64,000 bases of DNA from Cristatella mucedo. Its lineage: Eukaryota; Bryozoa; Phylactolaemata; Cristatellidae. Under the pieces are notes generated by a model. The model was given only the letters and a program-made list of their open reading frames with translations. It made no database searches and was not told the DNA's origin. The position numbers were made by a program, and so were the translations under genes. Below, one piece after another: positions 36,006 through 50,942 of the stretch. The stretch spans positions 2,085,001 to 2,149,000 of the forward strand of contig WPIO01000063.1 of NCBI GenBank assembly GCA_009760855.2, given 5' to 3'. Positions within the stretch are counted from its first letter, which is position 1; each line of letters opens with the position of its first letter.

Positions 36006-37978
36006 TTCTACACCTAGCTGCCTCTTGCTCAGGCAGGCTTGGGCATGGTGCACCACTAGAACAACCATTACATTGCATTCGGATCAGAGCTCGCCGTACT
36101 TACACCCTACTGGAGACAACTGATTGCATGCTAGTTTGATACACTTTATTAGTTAGTTGAGGCAGATGCAGCCGTGAGTATGCTGCAATAGTCTATGACA
36201 GTGAATGCCGAGCAGTCACAAATGACCACGTCGGTGTCAGAGAAGGTCGTCTTACTCCTTTATAAAAAAAATCCCATAACCTGGCGTTAAAGCCAGAAGC
36301 GGCTGTACGTGCTGAATGCTATGTGCGTCGATGCTGGGGAAACAATCACAGACGGCACAATCAGTAAAAATCGCCATGCCATGGTACACAGCTAACCATA
36401 GCAAGTGCCTGTAGGTCGAGATGTTGTCATGGACAGCACACGACCGGAGTACAAACGAGGGGGGGGAGGGAACATAAGACGGCCTTTTCACCCGACATCC
36501 TCAGCCGGCTTTGTGTCTCTCTGCTATGACGAGTCTCGTGAAGGAGAGGCCGATCAGGGAAAGCATCGACAGTCTAGCACAGCCAGTGCAGCATCTACGC
36601 CAGTCGTGCTTCCTGCTGCTCACAGATGGCTCGGCACCGTCGACAGGGCTTCCTCCTTCGATCGCTGCACGCTGACGTTCTACAATCGACCGACGGCAAG
36701 CTGCCAACCTACTGCTCAGCTTCGCAGCGACAGTGCAGCGCCGCCAATGAGCACGAGACATCACCAAACCCCAACCGAATGTCGTCAAGTTCCGGGACAA
36801 GCAGCAACAGATACTAGCCGTGGAGAGCAAATTATACAATCATCGGCAGAATGCATCTCTCTAACCCAGGCAACAACGGGGGGGGGGGGGGGGGAGAGGG
36901 AGGAATAGATAGAGGGGCTTTGTGCTCAGCTCAGCTGCTTTTTGCAATTACTAGGCACCTGACACGTTGTGGTTTCTAAGGCCAACCCATTAACGGACGA
37001 GAGAGTGGCAGTTGCACGGAGCCCTCCACGAGCAGCACTGTATTGCTGTATGGCACCGAGTTGTATCTCAAGCTGCATGAAAATGGGCTGCAGCGAGGCT
37101 CCACAATTACTGAAGCTTCCCGAACCTCAAACCTGCCGGCCAGCACAGACATTTGCCGGATCTCTTCATATGGCCATGCACGTTTACTCCATCCTTCTCA
37201 GCGTAGGTTGAGTCGAAATTAAGCCAAGGAGGGGGCTGGACATTGGCCCCCTTCTTGGAGGCAGCCACGAAGGCTGAAGGGACGCTTTGGGTAGCAAGGC
37301 TGCCTGACGACAGGTAGAGCCAAAATTCAGCCGAGGAGGGGGCCAGGCCTCACCGTTCCACAGGCAGCTAGCTAATCATGGTCAGGAGATGGGGTGCACC
37401 AATAAGCTTGGTCGCCGGCACTGCCCTTTCGGGCCGGTCCAAGGGATCACTAGATCGCCCTCTACCATACTCACAGCTCCACGGCTGTCTCACTGGACAA
37501 CAAAGACAGCAGTGGCCTCTGGCAGCGATCCTGAACATTCGGAGCACAATTACTAGCTGCAAGCCTACAGGGCAGATATGGGTAACTGAGCCCAGATCAG
37601 GGAATAATTAAACGAGCAGATCTGAGCCGCTTACGTCGGCAAATTGTGATGCCTGAAATGTAGTTCTGCAGAGGCAGGGGGTAGGCCTAAAGAAGCCCTG
37701 CCTGCTACTTCCCTTGAAAGCAAGTGAAAAACCAGGACTCAAGTGGAGGTGCCCCTAAGAAGTGAGGCAGCCAATGAAATACATGGCTCGAGCAGACGGC
37801 CATTCTCCTCGTGTAATTTATCTTTGCCGAGCAGGAGCATTTCTAATTGCTGGCCGACCTTAGGAAGGGCGTGGTTATGAGAGGGAACAGCCAGAGGTTT
37901 TGACGTTTCATCCGGTAGCTCGCTCGGACTCGTCGATCAAGCCGCACCTAACAGACAGGCTCGAGGAGCAAGGCGTGC
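36006..37978. other. Unassigned sequence
   Basis: Contains a poly-G run (36881-36893) and a diverged direct repeat around 37225-37345 (AGGAGGGGGCTGG and AGGAGGGGGCCAG about 100 bases apart). Several 60-170-codon open frames have no recognisable domain, and I do not call them genes. Confidence 0.35.
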
Positions 37979-38025
37979 CTCTCTCTCTCTCTCTCTCTCT
38001 TGCTCTTTCTCTCTCTCTCTCTCTA
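37979..38025. repeat. (CT)n microsatellite
   Basis: CT run with TG and TT interruptions. It is the complement type of the GA tract 200 bases to the right. Confidence 0.93.
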
Positions 38026-38230
38026 GACGTCAGAGAAGCAAACTTCTGATGCCGCTTGATCGGTCGAAGCCAAGCCCTGGCGGCCACCCGACAGGCCATC
38101 TGCCGCTAGGGCTGCTGCTTCCGCCAGACCTTCTCCGGCTTGAAATTCGTTTCCTAGCAACAACTCCCGACTCAAAAGGCAAGGCAGTGAGAGGCGATGG
38201 GGTGACAGCGACAGCAGTCTTGACCGAGAG

Positions 38231-38271
<41 letters not shown>

Positions 38272-38372
38272 AAAAGAGAGAGAGCAAAAGAGAGAGAGCA
38301 AGAGAGAAAGAGCAAGGGAGAGAGAGAGAGAGAGAGAAAGAAAGAGAGAGAGAGACATGCATCTCTCTCTCC
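38231..38372. repeat. (GA)n microsatellite
   Basis: GA run with AAA and GCAA interruptions, followed by a short CT/C run. Confidence 0.94.
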
Positions 38373-38589
38373 CCCCCAAAGCTGTGACACTCAGACCGGC
38401 AGCAGGGCAACTGATTGTCGTTATAGCTAGTCCTGGCCAGCCCCCACCCACGTGGCACAGCACTGCTTGCTTACTCTCGTGAACTTGAGCGATGTCTGAC
38501 CAACCGTTAGAGCACAAGTCTCACTCGACACAGAAGGCTGTCTGATGTGAAGCAAAGTCCAGACTATATAACTGAGGTGGAGGCTCCAT

Positions 38590-38770
38590 ATAAATAAACA
38601 AATACATCCTAGCTGATTGTACAGCCTCTTTTTGTATAGCGACAGAAGAGCCTTTACGGCTTTCACCACCATTTGCAATGGAGATAAAGGATCGCCCACC
38701 ACAGGCATCGAACTCACGACCTCGGTCCCGAGGTCGTGAAAGCAACCACCTTACCTTACCTAGGGTGCCT
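38590..38770 (-). mobile_element. tRNA-derived SINE-2
   Basis: On the minus strand an A-box-like TAGGTAAGGTAAGGTGG region precedes CACGACCTCGG and CCGAGGTCGTG, which form an 11-bp inverted repeat. A B-box-like GTGAGTTCGATGCC, GGCGATCCTTTATC, and a tail with TCGCTATACAAAAAGAGGCT follow. A homologous copy lies at 61.2 kb. Confidence 0.8.
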
Positions 38771-38775
38771 ATCTT

Positions 38776-40225
38776 ACCCCTAGACCCTTGCAGGCATCAT
38801 ATTATTTGCACATCGAGCACTTACCAGCGCCGTACGTACATGCGGGCAGGGGATGAGGACGATCTGAGCTAATCACAAACGGCCAGCCATTCAACTCCGG
38901 GAAGAACGCCTGCACCTTTCCGGCTAAGAGTACCATTACCCAGCTCTGCACACAATAGGTCTGACTCGAGAAAGAAGACAGAAGCAGACTAAAGTTCTCG
39001 CAGCACCGGCAAACCCTATGCAATCGCCGGACAGGCCTTATCGGCATATAGCCAACCGGAAAGATAGCCAAGCGCAGCATGCAGCAGACAGGGGGCGCGG
39101 CAGGGATAGCACGGCGCGGTAGCAGCGGCAGTTGAACACGGTCGGCTCTGCACTGCTAGACCTCATTAGCCACCTGTGTTCGATCATGGAAGCCTAGTTT
39201 CCAAATTGAGTTGCGCAATAGGCACGTCTAGCAAGCACCCCGTTTTATCTTGAGCTGTCATCCTCGAGCAGAAAAGAAAACGCTTAGACCGAAGCAGAAA
39301 ATGAGCCACTGCACCAGTTACCGCCGCCCACAGCATACCGCGCCGGCCGACATCAATTGTCTTCTATCCAAGAAGTATGCGCAGCCGTAGCGCTTCGGCG
39401 GCAGCTGCTGCCTCGGCAGCTTCAGTAGAAAGGGAGCCGTGCCGCCGAGATGAGAGCACGAACGCTTGGCATCGACAGCATGCGTGCGCAGGAAGTGCTG
39501 GAGACAGTGAGGCAATCTTGCCGGCGGCCCGTGCTCGGGCGCGATTTTCAATGGGTCAGGACAAGAGTGCTGCTGCTGTTCGTGGGAAGGGCTGTGCTCT
39601 CGAGCAAAGCGCTTCGCTTCGCAGATAGGCGAGCTGCTTTGCTTCAGTCTGAAGAGTCTGGAGTGCCGTTCGCTCAGCATCAGGGCGTTAGTGCAAGCGA
39701 TCGGTTTCGATAGGAGGCCGAGGCTCATCTCGATAACCGATCGCCAGGCGATGACCGCTGGCGATCGGTTTTATGGGTGCCACTCACTTCGCTCCCAAGG
39801 ATCAAAACACAGGAGGGGTGGGGGGGGGGAAGAAAACCACGAGCCGAGGCGGCGTGGCCGAGCGGCCGTGAAGCAGGAGCGCGAGCATCGAACGTGCAAA
39901 GTGCATAACGTAATGCCGAAATCGAGCCGGATCAGCACACCAGTCACCGGTCGGATCGGTCCTCGAGCAACCGCTAGGGTCCCGTGGTGCAACAGGCAGG
40001 GTGTCCGATGAGGCTGTGCACAAGCTCCAGCGGCAGCAGAATGGCAAAATTCATCACCGAGGTGGCCGCCAGGGGTCTAATGACTGTGGGCACGCTCACC
40101 CTAGGGTGCCGTGCCCACCGCGAAAGGCAAGCGCCTGAGCGGTTGACATTACACAGAGCCATCGCTGTTGCCAAGGCATCGGCGGTGAACGGCAACGAAA
40201 GCACGAGTATGGCGAGGTCAGTTAA
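38776..40225. other. Unassigned sequence with one hairpin
   Basis: Contains a 13-bp inverted repeat at 39735-39770 and a tRNA A-box-like string near 39851 that lacks a matching B box. CpG content is raised around 39.3-40.2 kb. No recognisable exon. Confidence 0.35.
39735..39770. repeat. Perfect 13-bp inverted repeat
   Basis: Arms AACCGATCGCCAG (39735-39747) and CTGGCGATCGGTT (39758-39770) flank a 10-nt loop. A further GCGATCGGTTTCGAT copy lies just upstream near 39697-39711. Confidence 0.85.
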
Positions 40226-40396
40226 GATAAATGAATAAATAAATTTCACTTGTATAGCGCCCTAAGAGAACTTAAATCTCTATTCAGGCGCTTCACATAT
40301 GCCACGAGGCTCAAGCCCACGACCTCGGCCATCAAATGCATTCACCTTGACCTTGGTCGAGGCGAGCACCTTGATCACTGGGCCAAACCAGCGCAG
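40226..40396 (-). mobile_element. tRNA-derived SINE-1
   Basis: Minus-strand A-box-like GGTTTGGCCCAGTGATCAAG and GTGCTCGCC, B-box-like GTCGTGGGCTTGAGCC, then GTGAAGCGCCTGAATAGAG, TTAAGTTCTCTTAGGGCGC and TATACAAGTGAAATTTATTT. It is the cleanest SINE-1 copy. The tail matches the LINE-A 3' end. Confidence 0.85.
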
Positions 40397-40399
40397 CAG

Positions 40400-42057
<1,658 letters not shown>

Positions 42058-42560
42058 GGACCCCCCTCCCAGGGGGGAGGGGGAGGTAGAGCAGAGGCGC
42101 ACAATCCAGAGGCTCGCAGGCGAACTATGCACGCTGTAGGCTTCGCCATCGGCTCCAGGACACTTCCTTCCTTTGGCTACTGCTTTGCCGAAGGCTGGAC
42201 CGAGAGGAAGCAGCAAAAGCGATATACGATCCCCAACCCCCCCCCCCACCTCAGGGCACCTCACCCGATGCCTCGCCCTGCACCCGGAGGATGCGGAAAC
42301 GATGCGCAGACGACGTCACTAAGTCACCTTTCTTCGACGGCTGCTTTCTTCGACGGCTGCTAACTTCGAGTCCTGGCATCTTTTGCAGGTGGAGGGGTGG
42401 ATAGTCGTAATAATAATAATAATAATAATAATCGCTTTTTGCACGACACCGGGGACCTCGACGAGGAAGGCTCTGATTTTCACCGAGAGGCAACTCACGA
42501 AAGCAGCATCTCCTTCCCTCCCTCCTTCCTCCTCACCCGGTGGGTAGTGGGTGATGCTGT

Positions 42561-42715
42561 CGGGCAGCTGATTTCATATTTGCATAGCGGCAGAAGAGCC
42601 TTAGTGGCTATTGCTGCCGCCGCGCTTGCAGTTGGCCATTAAGAATCACCCACTGCATCAGGATTCGAGCCGACCTCGGTCGTGAAGCACCTAACCTCCT
42701 AAACTATCGGGTCCC
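42561..42715 (-). mobile_element. SINE-2 copy, diverged
   Basis: It keeps TTGCATAGCGGCAGAAGAGC, GGCTATTGCTGCCGC, AATCACCCACTGCA, GGATTCGAGCCGACCTCGG and the A-box end with CACCTAACCTCC. The order is the same as in the 38.6-kb copy. The hairpin between the boxes is partly lost. Confidence 0.7.
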
Positions 42716-43221
42716 ACCTCCACCTACACCAGCCCAAGGTACCTAGGCTTCCTCCTCATCACCATTTTGGACATACTGGCTCTCCACCCCTCGCGCTTTC
42801 GGCCACTACGTCTGCATTACAGTGGCCTGACTTTCAACACTGTGCCGACAAGCGCCAGCAACTGCTAACGAATCCACGCTCATGTCACAACATAGCAGAA
42901 CGAGAGCACACAAGCTCCCAAACGGCAAGTGCGCCTCCGCCGCCACCGAAGAAGAGCAGAGCATTGAGCGGCAAACATCTCGTGACAACAAACCACGTGA
43001 TCAGCACTAGGCAAAACCTCGAGAGCGTGCAACGGCATGGCATGGCATGCACCGGTAACCATTGGGTGGAGGGCGGCAGCAAGACCGGCATGCACCCAAG
43101 CCCCAAAACAAAAGTTGGATGACCGAGCATATCGAGTTTGCGCAAGCACAAAGCAAGCAGGCGGCGGCCTCAGCACGGACGGACCACCCGAGCGCACGAG
43201 CAGACGATGAGCGGCAATCAC

Positions 43222-43349
43222 CTTGGGCTTAGCTCGATGCGTGTCAACGGCATCGACGCTGAGCGTGATGGACTCCATCAAGCAGCCGTACGCAACGGGC
43301 GTCAGCTTCAGCACCGTGTGCAGGGGCACACGCACGTACGGCAGCTCCT
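43222..43349 (-). CDS. PFKFB: PFKFB exon: end of bisphosphatase domain
   Basis: The acceptor is TTGCAG (AG at 43351-43350) and the exon is 128 bases, entering with two bases of a codon. It encodes ELPYVRVPLHTVLKLTPVA, then YGCLMESITLSVDAVD and THRAKPK. This is the conserved tail of the bisphosphatase domain; the P-L-H-T-V and L-T-P-V-A-Y segments line the active-site region in the family. The donor GTGATT follows Lys at 43222. From memory, vertebrate PFKFB genes encode this segment in two small exons, so a single exon here would be a structural difference. The frame also stays open past the donor to a stop near 42880, so readthrough as a terminal exon is possible. Confidence 0.9.
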
Positions 43350-44118
43350 CTGCAATGGCGGTGGCAGCATGAGTTACGACAGCGCGCGTGGCAAAAGAGC
43401 AAGTCCAGACCAAGCGCACATACTGGCGCGATAACAGGAAGACAAGATTTGTCGTTTCGAAATCACGGCTGCCACGGCTGTCGACTACATTCGACAAGAT
43501 GGTGCAGGGCGACAGCCGTTGCCACAAACAGACCAGACGGGGGGGGGGGGGCTAGTGCTAATCCTCAAAGCGATTGAACGACAATGCAGCCAAGCCAGCC
43601 AGCTTCGAGCGGCCAGCACCTTCGTTTGGCTATGAGTGCTTGCAGCCTCGATTATAATGTGCCGCAATGAGCAGCTCAGCACAGCCCCTGACATCGGCGA
43701 AGCAATGCTACTGGTGCAGCAGGTACTGTGGCGCACGATTCTCTCAGCCTGATGTGCCCCTCAGACCCGAAAAAGCCTAGCTAATATGCAAAGCCTACAT
43801 TCAACCGGTGTATATATGTATATATTTTGCATATTTATGCATGCTAAATATGCCTGTAATAAGTATGCAAAATAAATATGCTTTACATTCAACTGGTCAC
43901 CACAGCCAAATCCATTCCTGATGCATGCTAACCAAGATCGCTACCCGCACGACACTGGCAAGTCTCAGCTGCTCAGATGCACGGATTTCACGTGGATTTC
44001 CGGGCCAATCTGCTAGAGTCCACAATGGTGAGGAATGTTGTGTGTTTCCCTAGCTGGTTCTGTCGCGTCGCACCAGGAGCAAAAAAACAGCAGCCCGACT
44101 TGAGAGACAACAGCACCG

Positions 44119-44291
<173 letters not shown>

Positions 44292-45654
44292 ACCTAAGCT
44301 GCAGGCACCAGATCACGAAGACAGCCAGCCACAAGCAGGGTATTCGCATTCAAGGCGCAAACACCTCGAGTCTGATAATCGGCAGTGTTTTTGGAGGCTG
44401 GGCAATTCTCTCTACCGCTAGTCGGCTGATTTTAGCAGGTGCAGGTGGCCTGGCATAAGCCACAATTATTCTTAATGCATCCAGAACACCCTGGCTGTGG
44501 TCGGACAGAAAAAACCTGGAAAAGCTGGCTGTCCTTAATTTACTGCAGGCAATTATTGCCTATTGATTGTGGGGTGCTTAACGACGGCTCTCTGACCGGT
44601 GGAGGCAGCGGCCACCTCACAGCTCATCTCATCGGTGCCGACATGCTTGCCTTTACTTGCACGATGTTTCTCAAGTCTCTCACGCGTCTTCTCTCGAGTA
44701 CTTTGCCAATATTTCGTTCATCTAATCTGCAGCAGTGGCCATAGCGACGCCTCGGCTGCCGAACCCACAGAGCAGCTCACCGAGCAGTGCTACACTTGCA
44801 CCAACTGCACCAAAATACAAATACTTAACGATCTGAGGTGGCAGGCGATCTCAGCTTCGACGAAAAAGCTCTCATCAACTCACTGCATCCTGTGCATGTG
44901 ACCTTGAATTTTTCTTTAGGTTCGCGATCTCGTTTACTTGCAGCGTTCCCGGGCTTTGCGGCACTCAAACTGTCTGCAGAGCGATGCACGCCGGGAAAAC
45001 GGCGCTGCAGCTGCACTGCGGCGACTCCTGCGCTGCGGCTCTGCACGCTCCGAGCTACAGCAGCAGCAGGGGTACTTTGCAAGTGAGTAATAAATGAACG
45101 GCAGCAGTGCTTCGAGCATAGGGTCCAAATAATACAAAACCCAGCCATTCCACGCCGCGCTATATCGCCAGACCCAGGAACTGCACGACTGCGAGCGTGG
45201 CCTCGGTGCCATCGAAGGCTAACCTATCGGCCTAGAGAAATAGCAGCTGGGGGTGGCCGGCAAACAGCTGCTAGCCAACAGGCGAACAGCTGCTAGCTAA
45301 CGCTGCTACAGTGAAGGTGGTATGACAAACGTGACAAAAACATGGAGCAACCATCAAAATAGTGGTGGCATTAGCAGAAGAAGTGTGAGAGAAGTAACTG
45401 TCAACAGCTATGCAGCAGAAAGTGCTGCCGCAGCTGAGGCCGACAAGAGGTAGGCATGCCAATCGGCAGCACCGAGCAGGACCGAGAGCCGGTGAATGGG
45501 AGGCGGCTCGGCAGACCGGACGGTCACAGTGGCACTTCATTCAAGGCAGACACGAGAGCTCCCATACAGAATGGCAGGCAGGAGGAAGCAGCAGCAGCAG
45601 GTAGCGCATGCTCAGACCAAAACGATGTCAGGAAGCTGCCACCTAACACACCCT

Positions 45655-45832
45655 CCAAACTGCCTAGCTGTGATGGCACACAGGTCCCGAAACCACGCCC
45701 TCTGTCCCGAGATCGCAGGTTCGAATCCTGTGCAGGGAGCGATACTTTATTGCCGCTGCGGCAATGATCGCCTCAAAGGAGGCTCTTCTGCCCCTATACA
45801 AAAAGGCCATTAAATCAGCTAGTATCACCTCT
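45655..45832 (+). mobile_element. SINE-2 copy, plus strand
   Basis: A-box-like CTGTGATGGCACACAGGTCC, CCGAGATCGCAGGTTCGAAT as B box, GGGAGCGATACTTTATTGCC, then AGGAGGCTCTTCTGCCCCTA and TACAAAAAGGCC. It has the best B box (GGTTCGAAT) of the SINE-2 copies and is the only one in plus orientation. Confidence 0.75.
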
Positions 45833-46316
45833 GACCTCACCAAATAAGGATGCGACCAAGCTAGTCGACGCACAAGCTAGGTTTCATCAAGAGCACGTGG
45901 AAGCATAGTAAAAAGTGTGAAAGTGGATTCGGCCGGACTTTTACGGGGCAGTCCAGCCTGGAAAAGGTAGGAGGGAAGGAGAGGAGCGAGAGAAAAGGGC
46001 AGATGCTTTTGCACTGCAATAGTAAGGTCTCATATTCTACAATTTCTCGTGCACAATTTTCTTCTGACAATTCCTCTCGCGGACGGTCCTTTGCCGCTAC
46101 TGCTCAGCTAGTTACAGCCCAGATAACTTGCCTGTACTAACTTCCAATTTCTAGTGGCTTCGTGCAGCCACTGCTGCTGGCTACCTACCTCTGTAATAAT
46201 AATAATAACACATCTGTTATTATTTGTTATTACGGTGTGCGAAATGAGCTTTGGCAGCGCTATGAAAAACATGTCAAGGAAATACAGGCTAGGCGTGATA
46301 CGCATGCATGCACCCA

Positions 46317-46650
<334 letters not shown>

Positions 46651-47997
46651 GCTTATCCTCAGCATTATGGCAGCTGGGTAGTCTTGCCTACGAGTTAGCT
46701 CGACAATACAGAACGACCGACGGAGGACATTAACAGCACGACAGCAGACAACAAATTTAGCCTGGAGCAGGAAGTGCCTCCCCTACATTATCGCAGCATC
46801 CGTCAGATCACGTGGTCACACAGCTGTCTGCCGAACGATTTTCTTTTACAGCAGCTTTATCACATCCAAATGTAGAGAGTAGAGCTTCAAGCAGTGCTAA
46901 TCTGGCTCCACAAATTTGGTAAATTACTACCTTTGAGGAAAAAATGCTCCCCAAAGAGGGCAGGCAGCGCTGCGGTCACGACCACGAGCCTTCCTCTCAA
47001 CGTCGACCCGTCGGCCATTTTGAATCATACCATTTTGCAAAATGTGCTACCGTCGAACGGGAGAACACCTTTTCAGGCACATTTGCAGGCCTGACCAGCA
47101 TCTTCAGCGCCACCGGCAGCAGCTTGCTGAGAGGGCGGGACAGAAACCAGGAAATGCGCCGCCACAGCGAGGCAAAGCAGCGAGAGTTTTCGAGTCAAGT
47201 AGCATAACACCTGCCATCCTTAAGGACCCGCCATCGAGCGGTGGCCATCAAAACTGCACCTGCCAAGCGCACGCGCAAGGGCCGCTGGGGTGGAGCGGCA
47301 TCTGCCGCAGCTGCGGCCTACGCGCTGCGGACAGAGACTGTCTGTGCTGCGGTGGCAGACCTCGGTCTTGCTCTTTCCATGACATTTCGATATTACTTAA
47401 TTGGTCAGTGCGGTGTCCTGAATATGCATTAATGCAGAAATGTTTATTGCCCCTATACACTTGTCAATAGTGAAATGAAAAATGATACATACGGGAAATA
47501 GTTCTTCAAGCCTATGCCCGGCCGCCGCAGAATCTCTTTCCTTAGCAACGCCGAGCCGAGTTCCGGCAGCACACCTCCGCAGCCAACAGCAGCACGACGA
47601 AAGCGCAGCAGACAGCAGACACTGCCGGACGGACGGCTGGCTGGCCGCTCAAAGGCGCTTGCTCCGTCGCGTGCACATATAAGGGCATGCCGCGCGCGCA
47701 ACGCACACCGGCCGCCCCCCACGACGGCAGCGCTGGGGAGCGCCTGCCGGCCGACGGAGGCATGCATGGAAACTGGATGGCGCGTGGCGGCGACCGTGCA
47801 CAGCAGCTTGTCGGCAGGCGTCGGCCAGGCCACAGCCCTCCTGCTGAGCAGTGATGGAAGGCCTTTCTCGGGCCACCTGTAGGTGCGCCAACGACGCACA
47901 CGTACGTGCGAGAGCGAGGGTGACACAACGGGTGACGGGCAGCAGAGCAGAGCAGAGCACCAAGCAACGCATCGCGGCTCGGCAGCCTAGCCAAAAC

Positions 47998-49290
47998 TAA
48001 ATTGCAGTAGTCCACCATAGGGAGGATGTCGAAGCTAGTTAGATTTTTAGCAAGCCGTCCTGATAGATAGTCTCCAATCTTAGACCGGGATCGAATGTTT
48101 GATGGTAAGATGCGCTAGTGGTCTTTTTAATGAAGCTTTAAAACTTTAAAAACAGTTATCAAAGAGGAGGTCTACAATTCGAACACACTGTGATGGTTGC
48201 ACGATAGCATCACCAATTAGAAGAGCAAAGTCTTTAGCCCAGCTGCATGCTTACAATAGCAATACAATTCATTTGTATATCGCCCCACGAGGACTCTCTT
48301 CAGGTACTCTCCACGAACCTCTATTCAGGTGCTTCACATATGCCACAAGGCTCAAGCCCGTGACCTCAGTCATCAACTGCATTCACCTAGACCTTAGTAG
48401 GGGCGAGCACCCTAACCATTGGCTCAAACCAGTGCTTCATGTCCAATGAGTAAGAGTTCAGCATTATCGTCGTTTATTTTAAGGATATTAGCTGGTATCT
48501 AGGACCAAATTTCTGCAAGGCAAGCATCAAGTTAATCAATCGCTGCAGTGGATTCCAATGGTTAAAATGGCATCGGTAAAGTAGTGTCAGCATAGCAGTG
48601 ATAGCCGACCTAATTGGCCAGAATCACTTTTCCAGAAGGCTTAGTATAAATGGAGAACAGCCAAGGACCGATAATGAGCGCTTGTGGAACTGCACAGGGG
48701 GTGACTGGTCTGCTGGACAAGGTGTGACCGTCACATGACATGGATTGAATATGGCCTGACAGGTACGATTTGAACGATGCCAGTGGTTCGTCTGCCAGGC
48801 CGACCGTTGCTCTCAATCATTCGCTTGAATCCCGACTGAAATTCTGACAATTCATTCATTCATTCTCAGTGTTAGTGTTTTAAGAGCAGCTTAGCAACAA
48901 TCATTTCGAGAATCTTAGACATAAAAGGAAAAGGGGAAAACTGGACAATCGTGACAATTCATTCATTCTCACGATTCTCACTATTCTCTACACGCAGCTT
49001 AGCGACAATCATTTCTAGAATCTTGGACATAAAGATCAACAAAAAAATCATAAAAGGAAAAGGGAAAAATTGGACAATCGTTGCTAGTTTACCTCTGACT
49101 CCATGCCAGGCTTTTTAATCGACCATCGGTCGAATGATGGCCAATTTGAAAAACTTTGGAGCGAACCCGTTATCCCGAGTTGCATTACACATCTGAGTCA
49201 TGGCTGTACAAAGTTTGTACGACAATGAAGACCAGAGAGGTGACGGTCTAGCCGGCCACTAGTGCAGCTGGTCGAGAGACGTGGAATATG
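47998..49290 (-). mobile_element. LINE-B RT region, decayed, with nested SINE
   Basis: Minus-strand fragments include FAPKFFKLAIIRP-like sequence near 49.15 kb, a SKILEMIVAK segment near 49.03 kb (and a duplicate near 48.93 kb), and LASFKSYLSGHIQS. A diverged version of the G-V-P-Q-G-S box (A-V-P-Q-A-L-I-I-G-P-W-L-F) and a segment homologous to the start of the 29.5-30.4 kb copy follow. The left end at about 48.0 kb is not a proper 3' tail, so this copy is truncated at both ends. A SINE-1 splits it at 48257-48436. Confidence 0.75.
48257..48436 (-). mobile_element. SINE-1 nested in LINE-B
   Basis: Minus-strand A-box-like GGTTTGAGCCAATGGTTAGG and GTGCTCGCC, B-box-like GTCACGGGCTTGAGCC, then GTGAAGCACCTGAATAGAG and a tail ending ACAAATGAATTG. 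The tail has an internal duplication (CTCTTCAGGTACTCTCCACG region). Confidence 0.8.
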
Positions 49291-49299
49291 CTAGAATAA

Positions 49300-50596
<1,297 letters not shown>

Positions 50597-50876
50597 CTAG
50601 AATGGATAACAAGCGGTCACTGGTACAAAACGACTGCATCAGAGATCAGAAACTGCAGCACAGAAAGTGAGCGTTTCGTGCAACTTCCGTCCAACAATTC
50701 CCAACCGACAGTTCTCTTACTGAATGCATTCAATCAACAATGATCGCTCAGCTCGTTCGCAAGATATGACAGAAACTGCAATAATACATCAATTTTTTCC
50801 GGGTGTAGCCAAACCTCAACTGGCATTAAAACGACAGCAGTGTGGTCATAAATCAGGCAGCAGGCCGGGCGACTTC

Positions 50877-50942
<66 letters not shown>

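Noticed and set aside
36405-36908. 167-codon plus-strand frame
   Set aside because: No domain, no conserved motif, ends in a poly-G-derived Gly run, and there are overlapping frames on the other strand.
39848-39920. Possible tRNA gene (TGGCCGAGCGG A-box-like string)
   Set aside because: No B box, no acceptor-stem pairing and no anticodon arm could be found at proper spacing.
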